Shown here: positions 13,301 through 26,145 of the stretch, in pieces | Numbering within the stretch: position 1 is the first letter of the stretch | Layout of the letters: every line of letters starts with the position of its first letter | Origin: Bretschneidera sinensis | Lineage: Eukaryota; Streptophyta; Magnoliopsida; Brassicales; Akaniaceae | DNA: 64,000 nt | Direction: 5' to 3' | NCBI GenBank assembly: GCA_023935145.1 | Contig: CM043702.1 | Location: 58,167,501-58,231,500 of the forward strand | The notes under the pieces: generated by a model | Databases searched by the model: none | What the model was told of the DNA's origin: nothing | What the model saw: the letters and a program-made list of their open reading frames with translations, nothing else | Program-made: the position numbers and the translations under genes

Positions 13301-13622
13301 TGATTTTAAGTAGTAGACATGACAAATAGTCTGGTGAGTCGAGAATCAGACGAAATCATTTCTGTAAGCCACGTACGTGTCAACATCCTCAAACAAATGA
13401 GAAAATAAAATAAAATTTTAGTTGCAAATATTCATGCATTTTACGTTGTATATTACGTTTAAGTTAATTTCAGACTGATGTACCTCCCCTATTGAGGGTT
13501 GAGGATTAAAGTAAAAATTTCTATTAGTATTATTTTTGTTGTTGCATATATGTGTTATGCTGGGATTTTCAAAATGTGATGATACCGTCTCGGGGATGGC
13601 CAATCCATGATGGGTCGTTACA
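10356..13622. mobile_element. Gypsy solo LTR (TGTAATACCC...GGTCGTTACA), interrupted by a second solo LTR
   Basis: Perfect 5-bp target duplication TAGGA at 10351-10355 and 13623-13627. The ends are TGTAATACCC and GTCGTTACA, common for plant gypsy chromovirus LTRs. Without the nested LTR it is about 1.8 kb. It contains short repeats of the type GGCAGCCGGTATATG and GGGACCGATCTAA (11380-11530) and no coding sequence, so it is a solo LTR left by LTR-LTR recombination. The lineage is inferred from the terminal sequence only. Confidence 0.85.
11850..13289 (-). mobile_element. Second gypsy solo LTR nested in the first (same group as LTR A)
   Basis: 1440 bp with TG...CA ends (TGTTGTAAG...CACTCATCA) and target duplication CTCAT at 11845-11849 and 13290-13294; three further bases also match. 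Read on the minus strand it matches LTR A (53905-55582) over long stretches. Both contain a ~187-bp internal tandem repeat (12763-12949 and 12950-13136 here) with the word CCAGGAGATGAGCCATATAT. A minus-strand TATA (CCTATAAAATCC, 12641-12652) has two copies of a ~29-bp word just upstream (12673-12701, 12710-12737). Confidence 0.88.
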
Positions 13623-13699
13623 TAGGAACTGTAAGATGAAAGGTTTTCTTTAGTGGTATTGTGAGATAAATTTTTCGTTTATCATGAACGACGTCAATT

Positions 13700-14286
13700 T
13701 GTTGATGCGGAAAAGAGGATGTAGGATAGCCTTGTCTTTTTCTTGACTCCAACTAGATGGAAATGGTGTTGACGGTTTTAGATTTAGGGAAGATGAAACT
13801 TGACTCCGGATTTGTTCCTGTTATCACGTCTGTCTATTACATGAACCCTCTACAAGGAAAACCACCTAGAGTTTGGTGCTCAGGGAATGACCCTCCAAAG
13901 GTTAAGTTAGTAGGTGTTCCAAAATGATGTAGAATGAAAGGTTTAAAGAGATAACAAAGTGGTTCTCTATGGCCATTGTGTTTTTCTTTTGGTTGCTCTC
14001 TTTTTTTTCTCTATTTTTATTATGAGAGCTTGATTTTCAATATATAGGCGTTGAAGACCTTCTGTCCTGAGTTCTAGGGTGGACTCCAACAAGGATGCGA
14101 CTTTCCAAGCTTTGAGCCTTATGACATGTGACCTCTGTCTATGACTTCTCCCATCAAGGACGAAATCTCTAGGCTCTTAGGGTGACGATCTCATCATTAT
14201 GTCTAGAGAGGTTTGAATTTTACCCAGCCTAGGATGATTGGTCATTATTATGCTTCACGTGTTCGGTTCATATTAGACTAATTGAT
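13700..14286 (-). repeat. 5' LTR of the gypsy derivative (truncated by a copia insertion)
   Basis: Partner of 4433-5052; aligns from TGTTGATGC to the shared ATTGATTTT. The last ~20 bases were displaced to 26741-26759 by the copia nest. A mutated primer site on the minus strand adjoins its left edge. Confidence 0.75.
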
Positions 14287-14751
14287 TTTTGGGATAATTG
14301 TAGATTCAGAGTGTTTAGAAGTACTGAAAATTGGTGACTTTGAGACGCGACAAATATTCATCTAGGATACTCAAGGTCTTTAAGAATATCTTAGAGCAAA
14401 TTCAAAGATTCTTGTTTGAGTTCTTTTTTGAAACAATGAAGAAAATTGATTGTAAGAAGAAGAAGAAGAATGACAATTATCTAATTGCTCAATAGCATTA
14501 AATTAGAAACTCTTTAAACTAGAGTTAGAGATATCACACATGTATATTTCTCTTATTTCAGTGAGAAACTCAATTATTACTTAGCACTATTATGGCCTAG
14601 TGCTTGATCCTGGTTCTGAACTTTCTCTCGAGAGTAAACCTTAAAACTCTCTTAAGTGTTAGAGTTGGTGCATACTTCCTAGGTCTGAAACTGTAGACCT
14701 CCCAACGACCACAAAGACCCATGAATAGCCGCGGTTACCAGCAGGGCGAGA

Positions 14752-17700
14752 AACCTAGTTAGGATTTCTTAAGTTGCTTATAAATACTCTCTATGTACTT
14801 AGTGCAAAAACTTATGAGAGATTTGGGAGGCTGATTATAGTGAAACCTCTTGCAGGACGTAGCCCTATTCTGGGGTGAACTTAGGTATATCATGTCTTAT
14901 TATTTTCTTTCTGTTTGTTTTCATTATTCCTGTGATTAATAGATCTTGAATTGTTCATTTGGTATTAGAGCCTTATGTTCAAGGATTAACGATAAAAGAT
15001 GTCGATTGGATCACGGATAGAAATCAAAAAGTTCGGAGGGAAGAGGTTCGAGTTGTGGAAACTGAATATAGAGGATCTACTCGCGGATAGAGACCTGTGG
15101 ATAGTGATAGTCGATGAGAAGCCAAAGAGTATGACGAGCATGAAGACAACGTCCATGGCAGAGGCGGCGTCGCTGGTGGTGGTTTCAGCATTATCTTCAA
15201 CGGCAATCACGGAGTAGGAGAAGCTCGATCAGAAGGCATGAAGTCTGATTCGACGGTGCCTATTGATTCTATCTTGATAAAATTTTCTAGAGAGAAGGCT
15301 GCAAAAGAACTCTAGAGGAAGCTGGAAAGCCTTTATTAGAGTAAATCTCTAGTAAACAAACTATTTTTGTGGAAGAAGTTGTACAATCTTCGGATAGTTG
15401 AGGGCGATTCTTTCTCTGCTCATCTAAATGAGTTCAACACTTTGATAGGTTAGTTATTATCTATCAGTATTGATGTTACAAATGACGATAAGGCTAGTAC
15501 ACTGCTTTGCTCACTGCCTAATTCGTATTAGTAGTGATACGACTGATATATCTTTTGAGAGTATGGTGGCGGCTTTATTATCTAAGAAGATGAGGTGGAA
15601 GGCTATAGAGAACTCGTCGAAGGAGGCCTATCTATGAGGGAGCAAACCCATGATAGAGACGACAAGAGGTTTGGTGATAAACCCAAGTCCAGGAGAAGAT
15701 CAAAAAGTAGGGATAAATCTAGGTTGAAGTATTAGAAGTGCAGAGAGTCCAGACATCTGAAGAGGGATTGTAGAAGTAAAAGTGTGAAACCTGAAAAACG
15801 GACATGCAGGAAACCAAAACTAGGATGATGATATTGGTGAGTTAAATATGGAGTCCTGTGTGACTTAATCAGACTAAAGTGTCTGGATAATTGACACAGA
15901 CACATCCTTTCACAAGACACTTCATATGGACTAGTTTCGTGAGTATGAAACATTTGATGGGGGAAACATTTTATTGGGATATAAATTTCCATTAAAAATT
16001 GTTGGTCTTTGGAAGGTGAAGTTGAAGATGAATGATGGGATGGTCAGGATACTTCAAAGTATGATGCATATTCTAGGTCTTAGCAAGATCTTGCTGTTAG
16101 TTAGCAAGATGACGAACGAAGAAGTGAATTTCAGTTGTGACAAAAAATTCATGCAAGATGACTAATGGATCACTAGTAATTGCATGAGGTGTTTGGTATG
16201 GTACGTTGTACAAGTTGCTGGGAAGAACAGTGCAAAGTCAATACAGTAGGGGCTTTATCTCTGAGGAGGTGACTGGTGATGAGACGAAGTCCTCTATGTT
16301 GTGGCATCAGAGGCTTAGGTATATCGGTGAAAAGTGATTATCTACTTTATCATCAAAGTAGATGGTGAAGGGAGTCATAGATTGCTCAGTTTCTGTGAAT
16401 ATTGTCTACATGATAAGTAGAATCGAGTGAGTTTTCAGTCCACTGACATAAAGGTGACAAGTATTTTGGATTTGATACACAATGATGTGTTTGGGTCAGT
16501 TTTTGTCCAATCTCTTGGAAAATCAAGGTATTATGTCTCTTTCATTGATGATTTTTCAAGGTATGCATGAATGTACTTCATCAAGAGTAAAGCTGAAGCA
16601 TTTGATAAGTTCTGAGAGTTTAAAGCCTTGGTTAAGAATTAGATGGAAAAAAAGATTAAGATGTTGAGGACAGATAATGGAATGGAATTTTTCTCAGATA
16701 AGTTTTAGCAATTCTGTGTGACAAACGATATTGAAAGATAGAAAACAACTTCATATACACCTCAACAGAATGGGGTGGCGTAGAGATTCAATCGATCACT
16801 CATGGTGAAGTCGAGAAGTATGTTGAGTTGTGCAGGCTTGGAGCCAGAGTTTTGGGCAGAGGGGGCGGCTACTGCATGTTATCTGAAGAACATGTTACCT
16901 ACATTAGCTTTGCAGGTTCAAATACCATTTGAGGCGTTATTCAAGAAGAAGTCGATTTTGGCTCATGCTAGGGTGTTTGGGTGTGATTGTTATATGCATG
17001 TGCCTAAATAAATGAGGAACAAAGTTGATAGCAAATCAGTGAAGTGCAAGTTCATTGGTTACAGGGATGGGGTCAATGGGTATAAGATAAGGAATCTATA
17101 AAACAAGAGTATAGTTTACAATAGAGACGTTATGTTTAGAGAAAGGCAAAAAGATGTGGCGGTTGTTCAAGATGTATAAAAAAAACCAAAGCAAGTTCAA
17201 GTTAATCTTATCTCGGGAGATAGAGAGTGGGAGACTACCCCATGGACTGTACCGGGTACTTTAATTTCTGAGTCAGTTGGATCTGAGCACGATATTCATG
17301 TTTCTGATTTGGAGGGTGAGGATTCAGAGGCTGGTTCAGGGATGGAGACCACGCCGGTCATGAAGAGATCCACACGGGTTAGGAGGCCACCTATCAGATA
17401 CTCTTATTGTGCTTGCAGTGCATTCTATGCTTTAAATATTACCGGTGATGATCCTAGCACAGTGAAAGAGGCAAGGACGTTGGAGGATGCAAATCTATGG
17501 GAGGATTCTATGAAAGAGAAGGTGCAGGTACTAGACAGGAATGAAGCATGGAGTCTTGTGAAATTTCCAAGGGATAGGAATGTAATTGGGTGAAAATGAG
17601 TTTTTGAGAAGAAAACAAATGCAGATGGAATGGTAGAGAAGTACAAGGCGTGTTTGATTGCAAAGAGGTACTCGTAAATATAGGGAATTGACTATGGGGA

Positions 17701-19223
17701 GATATTTTCCTTAGTAACAAAGTTGATATCTATCAGATTTTTCCTATCAATGGCAGCTAGTTATGATATAGAGGTTGATCAACTAGATGTGAAGACAACT
17801 TTCCTTCATGGGGACTTAAAGGAGGAAATTTACATGAAACAGCCTAAAGGCTTTGTGAGCAAAAGCAAGGAAGAGCTGGTTTATAAATTGAAGAAGTCCT
17901 TGTGCAAACTAAAGCAGTCACCATAGTTGTGGTACCAAAAGTTCGACACATATGCCATTCAGCTTGGGTTCACTCGCAACTATGTTGATTACTGCGTCTA
18001 TGTGAAAGGGTTATGGGCTGATTTTGTCTTTTTAACATTGTATGTTGATGATATGCTATTTATTGGAAATAACAGGAAGACGATTAGTGCTGTGAAGGCA
18101 TCGATGGCAAGGCAGTTTGACATGAAAGACTTGGGGCCAACAAATTTTATCTTGGGCATGTAGATAAAAAGTGATCATGAAAAAAAAAACTGTGGCTAAG
18201 TCAGAAGAAGTATATTGAAGAAGTGTTGAAGAAATTTAACATGGCTGACAGCAAGCTGGTAAGGACTCCCATGCCTTTGGGAACTAAGTTATCTACGGAG
18301 TAGTGTCCGAAGACAGAGGAAGAAGCTGAAGAGATGGCCACATACTGTATGCTAGTGTGGTTAGAAGCTTGATGTACGCCATGGTGTGTATGAGACTAGA
18401 TATTGCCCAAGCAGTGGGAGTATTGAGCAGATATATGTCTAATCTTAGGAAAGAGCATTGGACTAAAATCAAGAGAGTTTTCAGATATATCCGTGGCACG
18501 TTAGAGTTTTTATTGTGTTATAGAGGTATGAGAGGTGAGAAGAATCTTGATATAGTAAGATTAGTTGATATTGATTGGGGATGAGATATTGACAGCAAGA
18601 GATCTACAAGTAGATATGAGTTCAATCTATTTGGTGGGGTGGTGAGTTGGATAAGCAAGAGGTAAAGTGTTGTCGCTCTTTAATCCACATAAGCAGAGTA
18701 TATGGCGGTAACTCATGCTGGAAAGGAAGCAGTTTGGTTTAAAAGGTTATGTGTTGAGCTTGGGTTTAAACAAAGGGCAATGAAGGTGAAATGCGACAAT
18801 GAAAGTGTTGCCTTCTTTGCAAAGAATCCTGCATTTCATTCACAAACGAAGCACATTGATATCTAATATCACTTCATCAGGAAAAAAGATTGAAGAGAAG
18901 GTGATAATCTTGGAGAAAGTCGATACATCACTGAACATTACAAATTTCTTGACTAAGGCAGTTAGTCTGGAGAAGTTTGAGTGGTGTGCTACTAAGATAG
19001 GCTTGAAGAAACAGAGTTCTAGGAAGGTTGCCAAGTTAGGGTTTCTTATAAATATTCTCTATATACTGAGCGCAAAAACATATGAGAGATTTGGGAGGCT
19101 GATTATAGTGAAACTTCTTGTAGGACATAGCCCTATTCTGGAGTGAACTTGGGTATATCATGTCTTATTATTTTCTCTCTTTGTTTTCATTATTCGTGTG
19201 ATTGATAGATCTCAAATATTTCA
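14752..19223 (+). mobile_element. Plus-strand copia element 1 with short (~200 bp) LTRs
   Basis: LTR copies at 14752-14957 and 19029-19223 share long words such as GAGAGATTTGGGAGGCTGAT and TATATCATGTCTTATTATTTTC. A tRNA-iMet-type primer site with one change (TGGTATTAGAGCC) follows the 5' LTR at 14960-14972. The interior reads gag-protease-integrase-RT-RNase H on the plus strand. Flanks (CGAGA left, TTAAG right) do not match, so the target duplication is lost or the ends are off by a few bases. Confidence 0.85.
14999..18995 (+). pseudogene. Copia gag-pol polyprotein (decayed)
   Basis: Starts MSIGSRIEIKKFGG, a typical copia gag N-terminus (about 14999-15700). A degenerate zinc knuckle (KCRESRHLKRDC, about 15738-15775) and a protease remnant follow. 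The C-terminal part of integrase reads through KCKFIGYRDGVNGYKI (about 17045-17095). RT is at about 17450-18170 (VDQLDVKTTFLHG and the active site YVDDM, about 18040-18055), followed by RNase H (KCDNESVAFFAKN, about 18790) and an end near TKAVSLEKF. Numerous nonsense codons and frameshifts, many TAG or TGA in place of Gln or Trp, show it is dead. Confidence 0.85.
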
Positions 19224-19499
19224 TTAAGAAGCGGCACCACTTCTAAGTTCATATAAGTGAAGTCTACAATGTGTTTCCGCTACTAGAACATACTACAAAT
19301 CTATAACAGACTTCATTAAGAGTGTACCTTTTTCTACACAAGAAAGTAACGGACCACTTAGGGGCTAACTTTTGTTAGTATTAATACAATCACTTACCAG
19401 TAACTTGTTTTTGCCCATTAAACTTTATGACTAATGTAATGGTAGAAATAAATCCGGGTTATTATTATTGGTGATTCTTTTAAAAAGGTTTTAGCCCCA

Positions 19500-22017
19500 T
19501 TTCCAAAGTTTTCATTCTCACTAACTCCCTAGAGAGGGCTTTGTGAAAGGATCAGCCAAGTTTTTACTTGATTTCACATAGACGATTTTGATAATACAAT
19601 CTCTTATCAATTGTCTTACATACTCATGTCTCAAACTGATATGTCTGGACTTACCATTAAAGGTACTGTTATAAGCTCTTAACAATGTAGTTTTACTGTC
19701 ATAGTGAATGGAAATTGGAGGTATAGGATGTGGTCACAGACTTATATCCAACAATATGTTACGTATCCATTCTACCTCTTTCCTAGTTGTTGCTAAAGCT
19801 ATAAATTCATATTCTATTATTGAGTGAGAAATACACGTCTGTTTCTTGATTCCCCAAGAAACAACCCCTCCACTAAGGTTAAAGACCCATCCAGTAGTGG
19901 AGTTATTATCACAATTATTGGTAATCCAACTCACATAGGTGTATCTTTCCAATAAAATCGGATAATCATTGTAGAACATCCCTAAATCTATAGTTCTCTT
20001 AAGATAACCAAAGATTCTGCCAATGGCTTTTCAATGTTCTATACTAGGACTACTAGTATATCTACTCAATTTACATACAACAAATGCAATGTCTGGTCTA
20101 GTTCAATGCATGGCATACATTAAGGAACCAATAGCACTAGCATACTCAAGTTGTGCTACTGATCTACCAGTATTATTTACTAATTTAACACTTCTATCGA
20201 AAGGAGTATTTGACTATTTTATATTAAGGTGCTAAAATTTATTAAGAACGTTATCAATTTAATGAGATTGACTCAAAGCATAACCTCCACTATGCTTTTT
20301 AACCTCAATACCTAGTATGATGCCTACTTCTCCCAAATCTTTTATTTTAAAACTAGAAGCTAAACATTTCTTAATTTCATTCACACCAAGCATGATTGTT
20401 CCAATAATTTACATGTCATCTACATATAAGAAAATTAAAACTCCATATTCCTTAGTAAACTTTGAATAAATACACTTATCAGCATTATTATGTATAAAAC
20501 CAAGAGATAAAATTACTGAATCAAACTTTTCATGCCATTAATTAGGTGCTTGTTTTAAATCATATAAAGATTTAATTAACTTACATACTTTCTTCTCATT
20601 TTTAGGAAGATCAAACCCTTCCAGTTGTTCCATATAGGCTTCTTCATTTAAATTTAAGAAAGCGGTTTTAACATCCATTTGGTGAATATACAAATGATGT
20701 ATGGATGCTAATGCAATGATATTTCTAATAGATGTAATGTGTGCAATAGGTGCATATGTATCAAAATAATCAATTCTTTCATTTGGTTAAACCCTCTGGC
20801 TACTAATATAGCCTTAAAAGCTTGAAAAGAGCCATCAGTATTACATTTTCTTCTAAAGACCCACTTACATCCAATGAGTTTTGATCCACTAGGTAGATCG
20901 ACTAACACCCAAGTGTTGTTACCAATTATTTAGTCTATTTCATCATTAACAGTTTCTCTCTAGAAAGAAACGTCTCTTGATGACATAGCCTCACTAAAAG
21001 TTTAAGGGTCGTCTTCTAGATTTAGCATTATAGAAATTTGATTAAGAACATAATTATTTCTATCTTCTTCAACCAAAAACACTATGGCTTAAGCAGAAAT
21101 AAAATTTGGACTTAAATCCTTCTCTTTCCTTGCTCTAGTGCTTTTTCTAGGTTTAGATTGGTCTTTAAGTAAGTTAGTATCTCTCTTTTGAGATTCTGTA
21201 CTCAAATTGTTACTAGAGAAAGGAACTTGACAATTTTCATTCATATTCACAAAATCAGTAGAAAATTTATTCAAAAAAAATTCTACATCATGATATTCTA
21301 CAATAGAATTACAATCTAAGCTAAGGAGCCTATAATCCTTACTATTTTCATTATATCCGACAAACACACTTCTAATAGCTCTAGGTCCTAACTTAGTTTT
21401 TTTAGGATTAGGAACTCTATAGTATGTTAGGAACCCCTACACTTTTAGATAATCTAAATTTGGTTTTCTTCCTTTCCATAACTCGTATGAACTAACATTA
21501 TTTTTCTTAGAAATTACTCTAATATGAATTTAGCAAGTAGTGAGCAAAGATTTACCCCACAAACTAATAGATAACTCAGCATTCATAAGCATGCAATTCA
21601 CTATTTCAACTAATGACCTATTCTTTCTCTCGGTTAAGCCATTTTGTTGTGGTGTATAAGGTGCTATTATTTGATGAATAATACCATGCTCTTCAGAAAA
21701 ATCATGCATGAAGTATTCTCCACCTTTATTTGATCTAAGAATTTTAATTTTCTTTTATAATTGATTTTCAACTTCAGCTTTAAATTTCTTAAACATACCA
21801 AAAGCTTCATCTTTCGTTCTTAACAAATACACATACATGTATCTACTAAAATCATTAACAAAAGTAATAAAAATATCTTTTACAAACACGAGTAAGGATA
21901 CCATTTAACTCACAAATATCATAATGTATTAATTCTAAAATTTTAGAATCTCTTTTAACACTATGAAAAAGGTTTCTTAACTATTTTAGACTTAGCACAA
22001 ATTTCACATTTTTCAGC
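19500..22017 (-). pseudogene. Copia integrase-RT-RNase H (3' half of the minus-strand element)
   Basis: From right to left on the minus strand: integrase start CEICAKSKIVKK (about 21970-22012), integrase C-terminal part with FVGYNENSKDYRLL (about 21320-21367), RT beginning SKLIGCKWVFRRKCNTDGSF (about 20830-20890), RT active site YVDDM followed by a stop (about 20405-20420), and RNase H with TGWVFNLSGGVVSWGIKKQ (19734-19979) ending LADPFTK near 19545. Stops and frameshifts occur throughout. It continues the gag-protease half at 24862-26145, from which it was separated by the copia at 22018-24838. Confidence 0.82.
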
Positions 22018-24838
22018 TATTGAGAGTCCTATTAGGATTCTTAATAAGTGTTTTAGTAGACTTAAATCATATTTATTTTATCTAAATTATTGTGTCCTAT
22101 TCCTATTAGACTTAGTATTCATAAGTCTATATATTGGATTGATTGCACTCTTTTCGTTCAATCAATAAGACAAAGAGTTTTATTCAAGTATTATTTTTAA
22201 TATGGTATCAGACCGTTCTCTTCTCTAGGAGGCTACATAAAAAAAAAGGCCATTATTCACGGCTGCCGTCAGCCATGCGCCACCTCCAACAACCGTCATC
22301 TTGCACATGAGCACACCATCACGATCGAAATTTTTTGATCTACTTCGATCTACCCACCACACGCCGACAACCCGTCGGAGAAGCAGTCAAAACCACCATA
22401 CACCATCGCAACCTCAAACTTCGATCTACCACTTTTCGACCACCTTACACCAGATCGGTCACCACTATCACCACCAGAAGACGTTGGTGAGTAGAAACCA
22501 TCAAACCTTTGCTTGTTCCGACTCCGGCAGCCAACACTTACCACAATCTGCACCAAACTTCGATTCATTCCTGTTTTCGAAACATTTTTCTGGTGCCACG
22601 TGGTCATCGGAGACCATATTCGGGGTTGCTCTATTTCAACAACCCCACCCCTATGTCCGACACTCATTTTCGTCCATGAGTGGTTGTCCGTTTGCTCAGA
22701 CCCGTATGCATCAATAATTTGTTTGATTACTTGGATATCCCTTGTTTGGTTGGTTAGTTTTGTTTGGCTACTCGGATATAACCTGACCCAGATCTGTTTG
22801 GTTACTTGAATATCAACTAGTTGGTTGCTTGGTCCTGTTTGGTTACTTAGATATAATCCATTTGGTTACTTGGTTATAATCTGTTTGGTTGTCATTAGAT
22901 CTATGCCCGACTCGGACCCGTGATCGTGACTCGATCGAAATCTTTAACTAGACTCAAGTCCATTAGTTAATAATAATAATAATGTATTTTATTATAAATA
23001 CAATCCTCTATCTTTCCTTTTAATTTTATCTTCAATGTGTAAAGAAATTCACTATGGAATCCAAGACTATATTCGGTGTATCTCCCCATCCAAGTCCTCA
23101 TATTAGCACTTCATTTGGTCATAGTGGTAATTTTGTTCATCGATGTACATATTGCCATTGTTCAGGGCATACTAAGGTGACATTTTTGAAGTTAGTTGAT
23201 CGTAGTTGAGGTTCACTTCGTCGATATACGTACTGTCATCTTTCCAAGAATACTTAAAAGACATATTGCGACTTGATTGGTTGTCCTCCAGTTACTAAAA
23301 GTGTGACTTATGATTTAGTTAAATGTGATCTTGTGTTTTTGGTTTTCAAAGCAGAGTATGACAACCCTTTCCACCCAGAAAGGTACACCAAAAGTTTGTC
23401 TATTCTCTAGTAACTCTAGACCTTGGGTTCTTGACTCTGCAGCTACTAATCATTTGTCAGGTACCACTGATGTTTTCTCTAGTTTTTATTACTCTTCATC
23501 TTTGCCAGATATTGCTCTTGCAGATGAATCTAAAACTACTATTGATGGCATTGGCACTGTGTACCCTAGTTATTCTTTGTCATTATCCTCTGTCCTTTAT
23601 GCTTCATTTTCTCAGTATAATTTTATATCTATTAGTTAGTTTACAAAAAATCTTAATTATTCTGTTATCTTTCTTCCTGATTATGTTCTTATCCAGGATT
23701 TGAAAACAAGGAAGACAATTGGTTTAGGGCATGAATTGGACGACCTGTATTACTTTGATCCTATCCTATAACCCATTGTTTGCTCATCTGAGGTACTTCT
23801 TAGGCATCAAGGTTGTTAGATCTCATCATGGTATTTCTTTATCTGAGTGTAAATATGTTCTTGATTTGTTGATTGATACTGGAATGTTAGGGTGTAAACC
23901 TATATATAGTCCTATGAATCCCAACACAAAACTTGCAGTTGATCAAGGTGACTTATTACCTGATTTAGAGGAATATAGCCATTTGGTTGGAAAATAAATT
24001 TTTTGACTGTTACTAGCTTGATATTTCATTTACAACAAGTGTGGTTAGTCAATTTCTCGATGCTCCACAAACTAGTCATTGGGATGCTGCTGTTCAAATT
24101 TTAAGATTTCTTAAAAGTGCTCATGGTCGTGGTTTACTTTATCAAAATCATGGTCATACTCAAATTGGAGGTTATACTGATGCAGATTGGGTTGATTCTA
24201 CATCTGATATATGGTCCACTACTAGATATTATGTATTTGTTGGAGGAAATTTAGTATCATGGAAAAGTAAGAAGAAAACTATGGTGTCTAGATCAAATGC
24301 TGAGTCCAAATATAGAGTAATGGCGCACACCATATGTGAGATGGTTTGGTTAAAACAGTTTTAAGCAGACCTTGGGATTAACTAGTCAAGTCCTATGAGC
24401 TTGGTGTGACAACCAAGCAGCTATTCACATTGCAAATAATCCAGTATTTCATGAGAGAACTAAACATATTGAAGTTGATTGTCATGTCGTTCGAGAAAAG
24501 CTTTTACAAAATCTGATTAGTACTAGACATGTAAAGTTGACAGATCAGGTAGCAAATTGATTTACTAAACTATAGGATGGTTCTCGAGTTCGATTTATTT
24601 GTAACAAGTTGGGTGCATATGATATCTATGCTCCAACTTGAGGGTGAGTGTTGAGAGTCCTATTAGGATTCTTAATAAGCGTTTTAGTAGACTTAGATCA
24701 TATGTATTTTATCTAAATTGTTGTGTCCTATTCCTATTAGACTTAGTATTCATAAGTCTATATATTGGATCAACTATACTCTTTTCATTGAATCAATAAG
24801 ACATAGAGTTTCTTTCAAGTATTATTTTTAATATTAGT
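22018..24838 (+). mobile_element. Plus-strand copia element 2, internally deleted
   Basis: LTRs at about 22018-22204 and 24648-24838 share TTGAGAGTCCTATTAGG and TCATAAGTCTATATATTGGA. The 5' LTR is followed by the primer site TGGTATCAGA (about 22204). The element is only 2.8 kb because integrase and the RT core are missing. It is inserted between the pre-integrase and integrase segments of the minus-strand copia, which resume in frame context on either side. The terminal dinucleotides are partly mutated and the target duplication is unclear. Confidence 0.85.
23080..24640 (+). pseudogene. Copia protease joined to RT C-terminus and RNase H
   Basis: Zinc-knuckle-like words (RCTYCHCSGHT, about 23135-23170, and a degenerate second copy) precede a protease with active-site word LDSAATNH (about 23425-23455). 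Pre-integrase text (TIGLGHELDDLYYFD) stops near 23760 and is followed at once by the RT C-terminal segment LRYFLGIKVVRSHHGISL (about 23785-23845) and by RNase H text (GGYTDADWVDSTSD, about 24165). Integrase and the catalytic RT region are deleted at about 23765-23785. The 22301-22717 open frame upstream is leader sequence, not a recognised protein. Confidence 0.82.
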
Positions 24839-24861
24839 AATAATATTGTAATCAATTAAAT

Positions 24862-26145
24862 TTAATTTTTCATGTTATTTAAAGTACGGTAATTTAAATG
24901 AGCCAATGATCCATGCCAAATAGATAACTCAACAGTATAAGCAGAAGATATAATATTATTATTAATGATAGACAACTTGTACATTCCATTAGAAGAGTAC
25001 CATTTTCCCACAAATATGGCATTCTTCGACAAGATAACCTCGTCGGATTCCAATGTTACCCAAAATCCTTTCTTACAAAGTAAGTCAACAGATTTAAGGT
25101 TCTTCGTAAGGTCGGGTTAACAAATTTCCGAATGTAAAATCAATTTCAATAGTTCCTTTGCCTATGACTTCGACACACTCACCGTTTTCCATTTTCACTT
25201 CACCAGTCACTTCTTCAAATTTCTTGAAGAAACACTTGTCTTTATAGACATTAACTGTTGCTCCCGAATCGAGCCACCAACTTTTTAGTTGCCATGTTGA
25301 TCTTAGAGATTATGGCCACAAGGCCCTCTTCCACTATGTTTGCCTACATTGTTTATCAAAGTGACCATCTTTTCCGCAAACAAAGCAGGCTCCCTTCTTC
25401 TTTTTGTTTTGGGAATTCTTCTTCTTAAATTGTTGGTCATTCTTCTTGACTTGCAAATACTAATTATTAGATCGGTTTCCATCCACATAATGTGCCTTAA
25501 ACTAAAAGGGAATCAAATTCTTGTTATCACGTAAACGTGACTCCTCTTCTATACGAAGATGCTTCTGAATTTGTTCCAATGTAAAGTCCTCAGTCTTATG
25601 CAATAGTTTCTTACCATAGTCTTTCAAAGAGGGAGGAAGTTTATCAATAATTACACCCACTTGAAAAACTTTTGGAAGAACTATCTTTAGGGAATGCAAT
25701 TTATTAACCAGTACTTGCAACATATGAACTTGCTCAAGCACAGGTTTGTTGTCAACCATCATAAATTCAAAATACTTAAAAATTAAGTATATATTTGTAC
25801 CTTTTTCTATAGCCTTGTATTTGAATTCCGATTGATTCCAATGCATTTTGTAGATTTGACTTCAATAAACAAGTCGTAAAGTCGATCTGATAAAGTGTTC
25901 AAAATATGTCCTCAGCACAACAACTCATCTTCTTCGCGCTTCTTTCTCTCCAAACGAACCTTTTCAACATCTTCTGCATTAGGTGAAGTTCCACTAACAC
26001 TTGGTTTTGGATCGTCTAGTATAAAAGGCAAGTCTAGATCCAACACGTAATAAATCTTTAACGCAGTAAGGATGAAGATCATCTTGTCTTGCCAGCGAGC
26101 AAAGTTGTTGCCATTGAATCGATCAAGTTTCACCATATCGATCAA
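24862..26145 (-). pseudogene. Copia gag, zinc knuckle, protease and pre-integrase (5' half of the minus-strand element)
   Basis: Gag begins MIDMVKLDRFNGNNFARWQDK (26145) and continues in 25502-25846 (KLHSLKIVLPKVFQVGVIID, LPPSLKDYGK). The zinc knuckle CFVCGKDGHFDKQC (about 25345-25390) is intact in pattern. Protease is at about 25230-25300 (WWLDSGATVNV). The pre-integrase domain is at 24862-25053 (LSIWHGSLAHLNYRTL). Gaps and frame breaks between these blocks show decay. Confidence 0.82.

Noticed and set aside
22301..22717. 138-codon open frame, His/Ser/Thr-rich
   Set aside because: Lies in the leader between the copia 2 primer site and its zinc knuckle; low complexity, and long frames also exist on the opposite strand.
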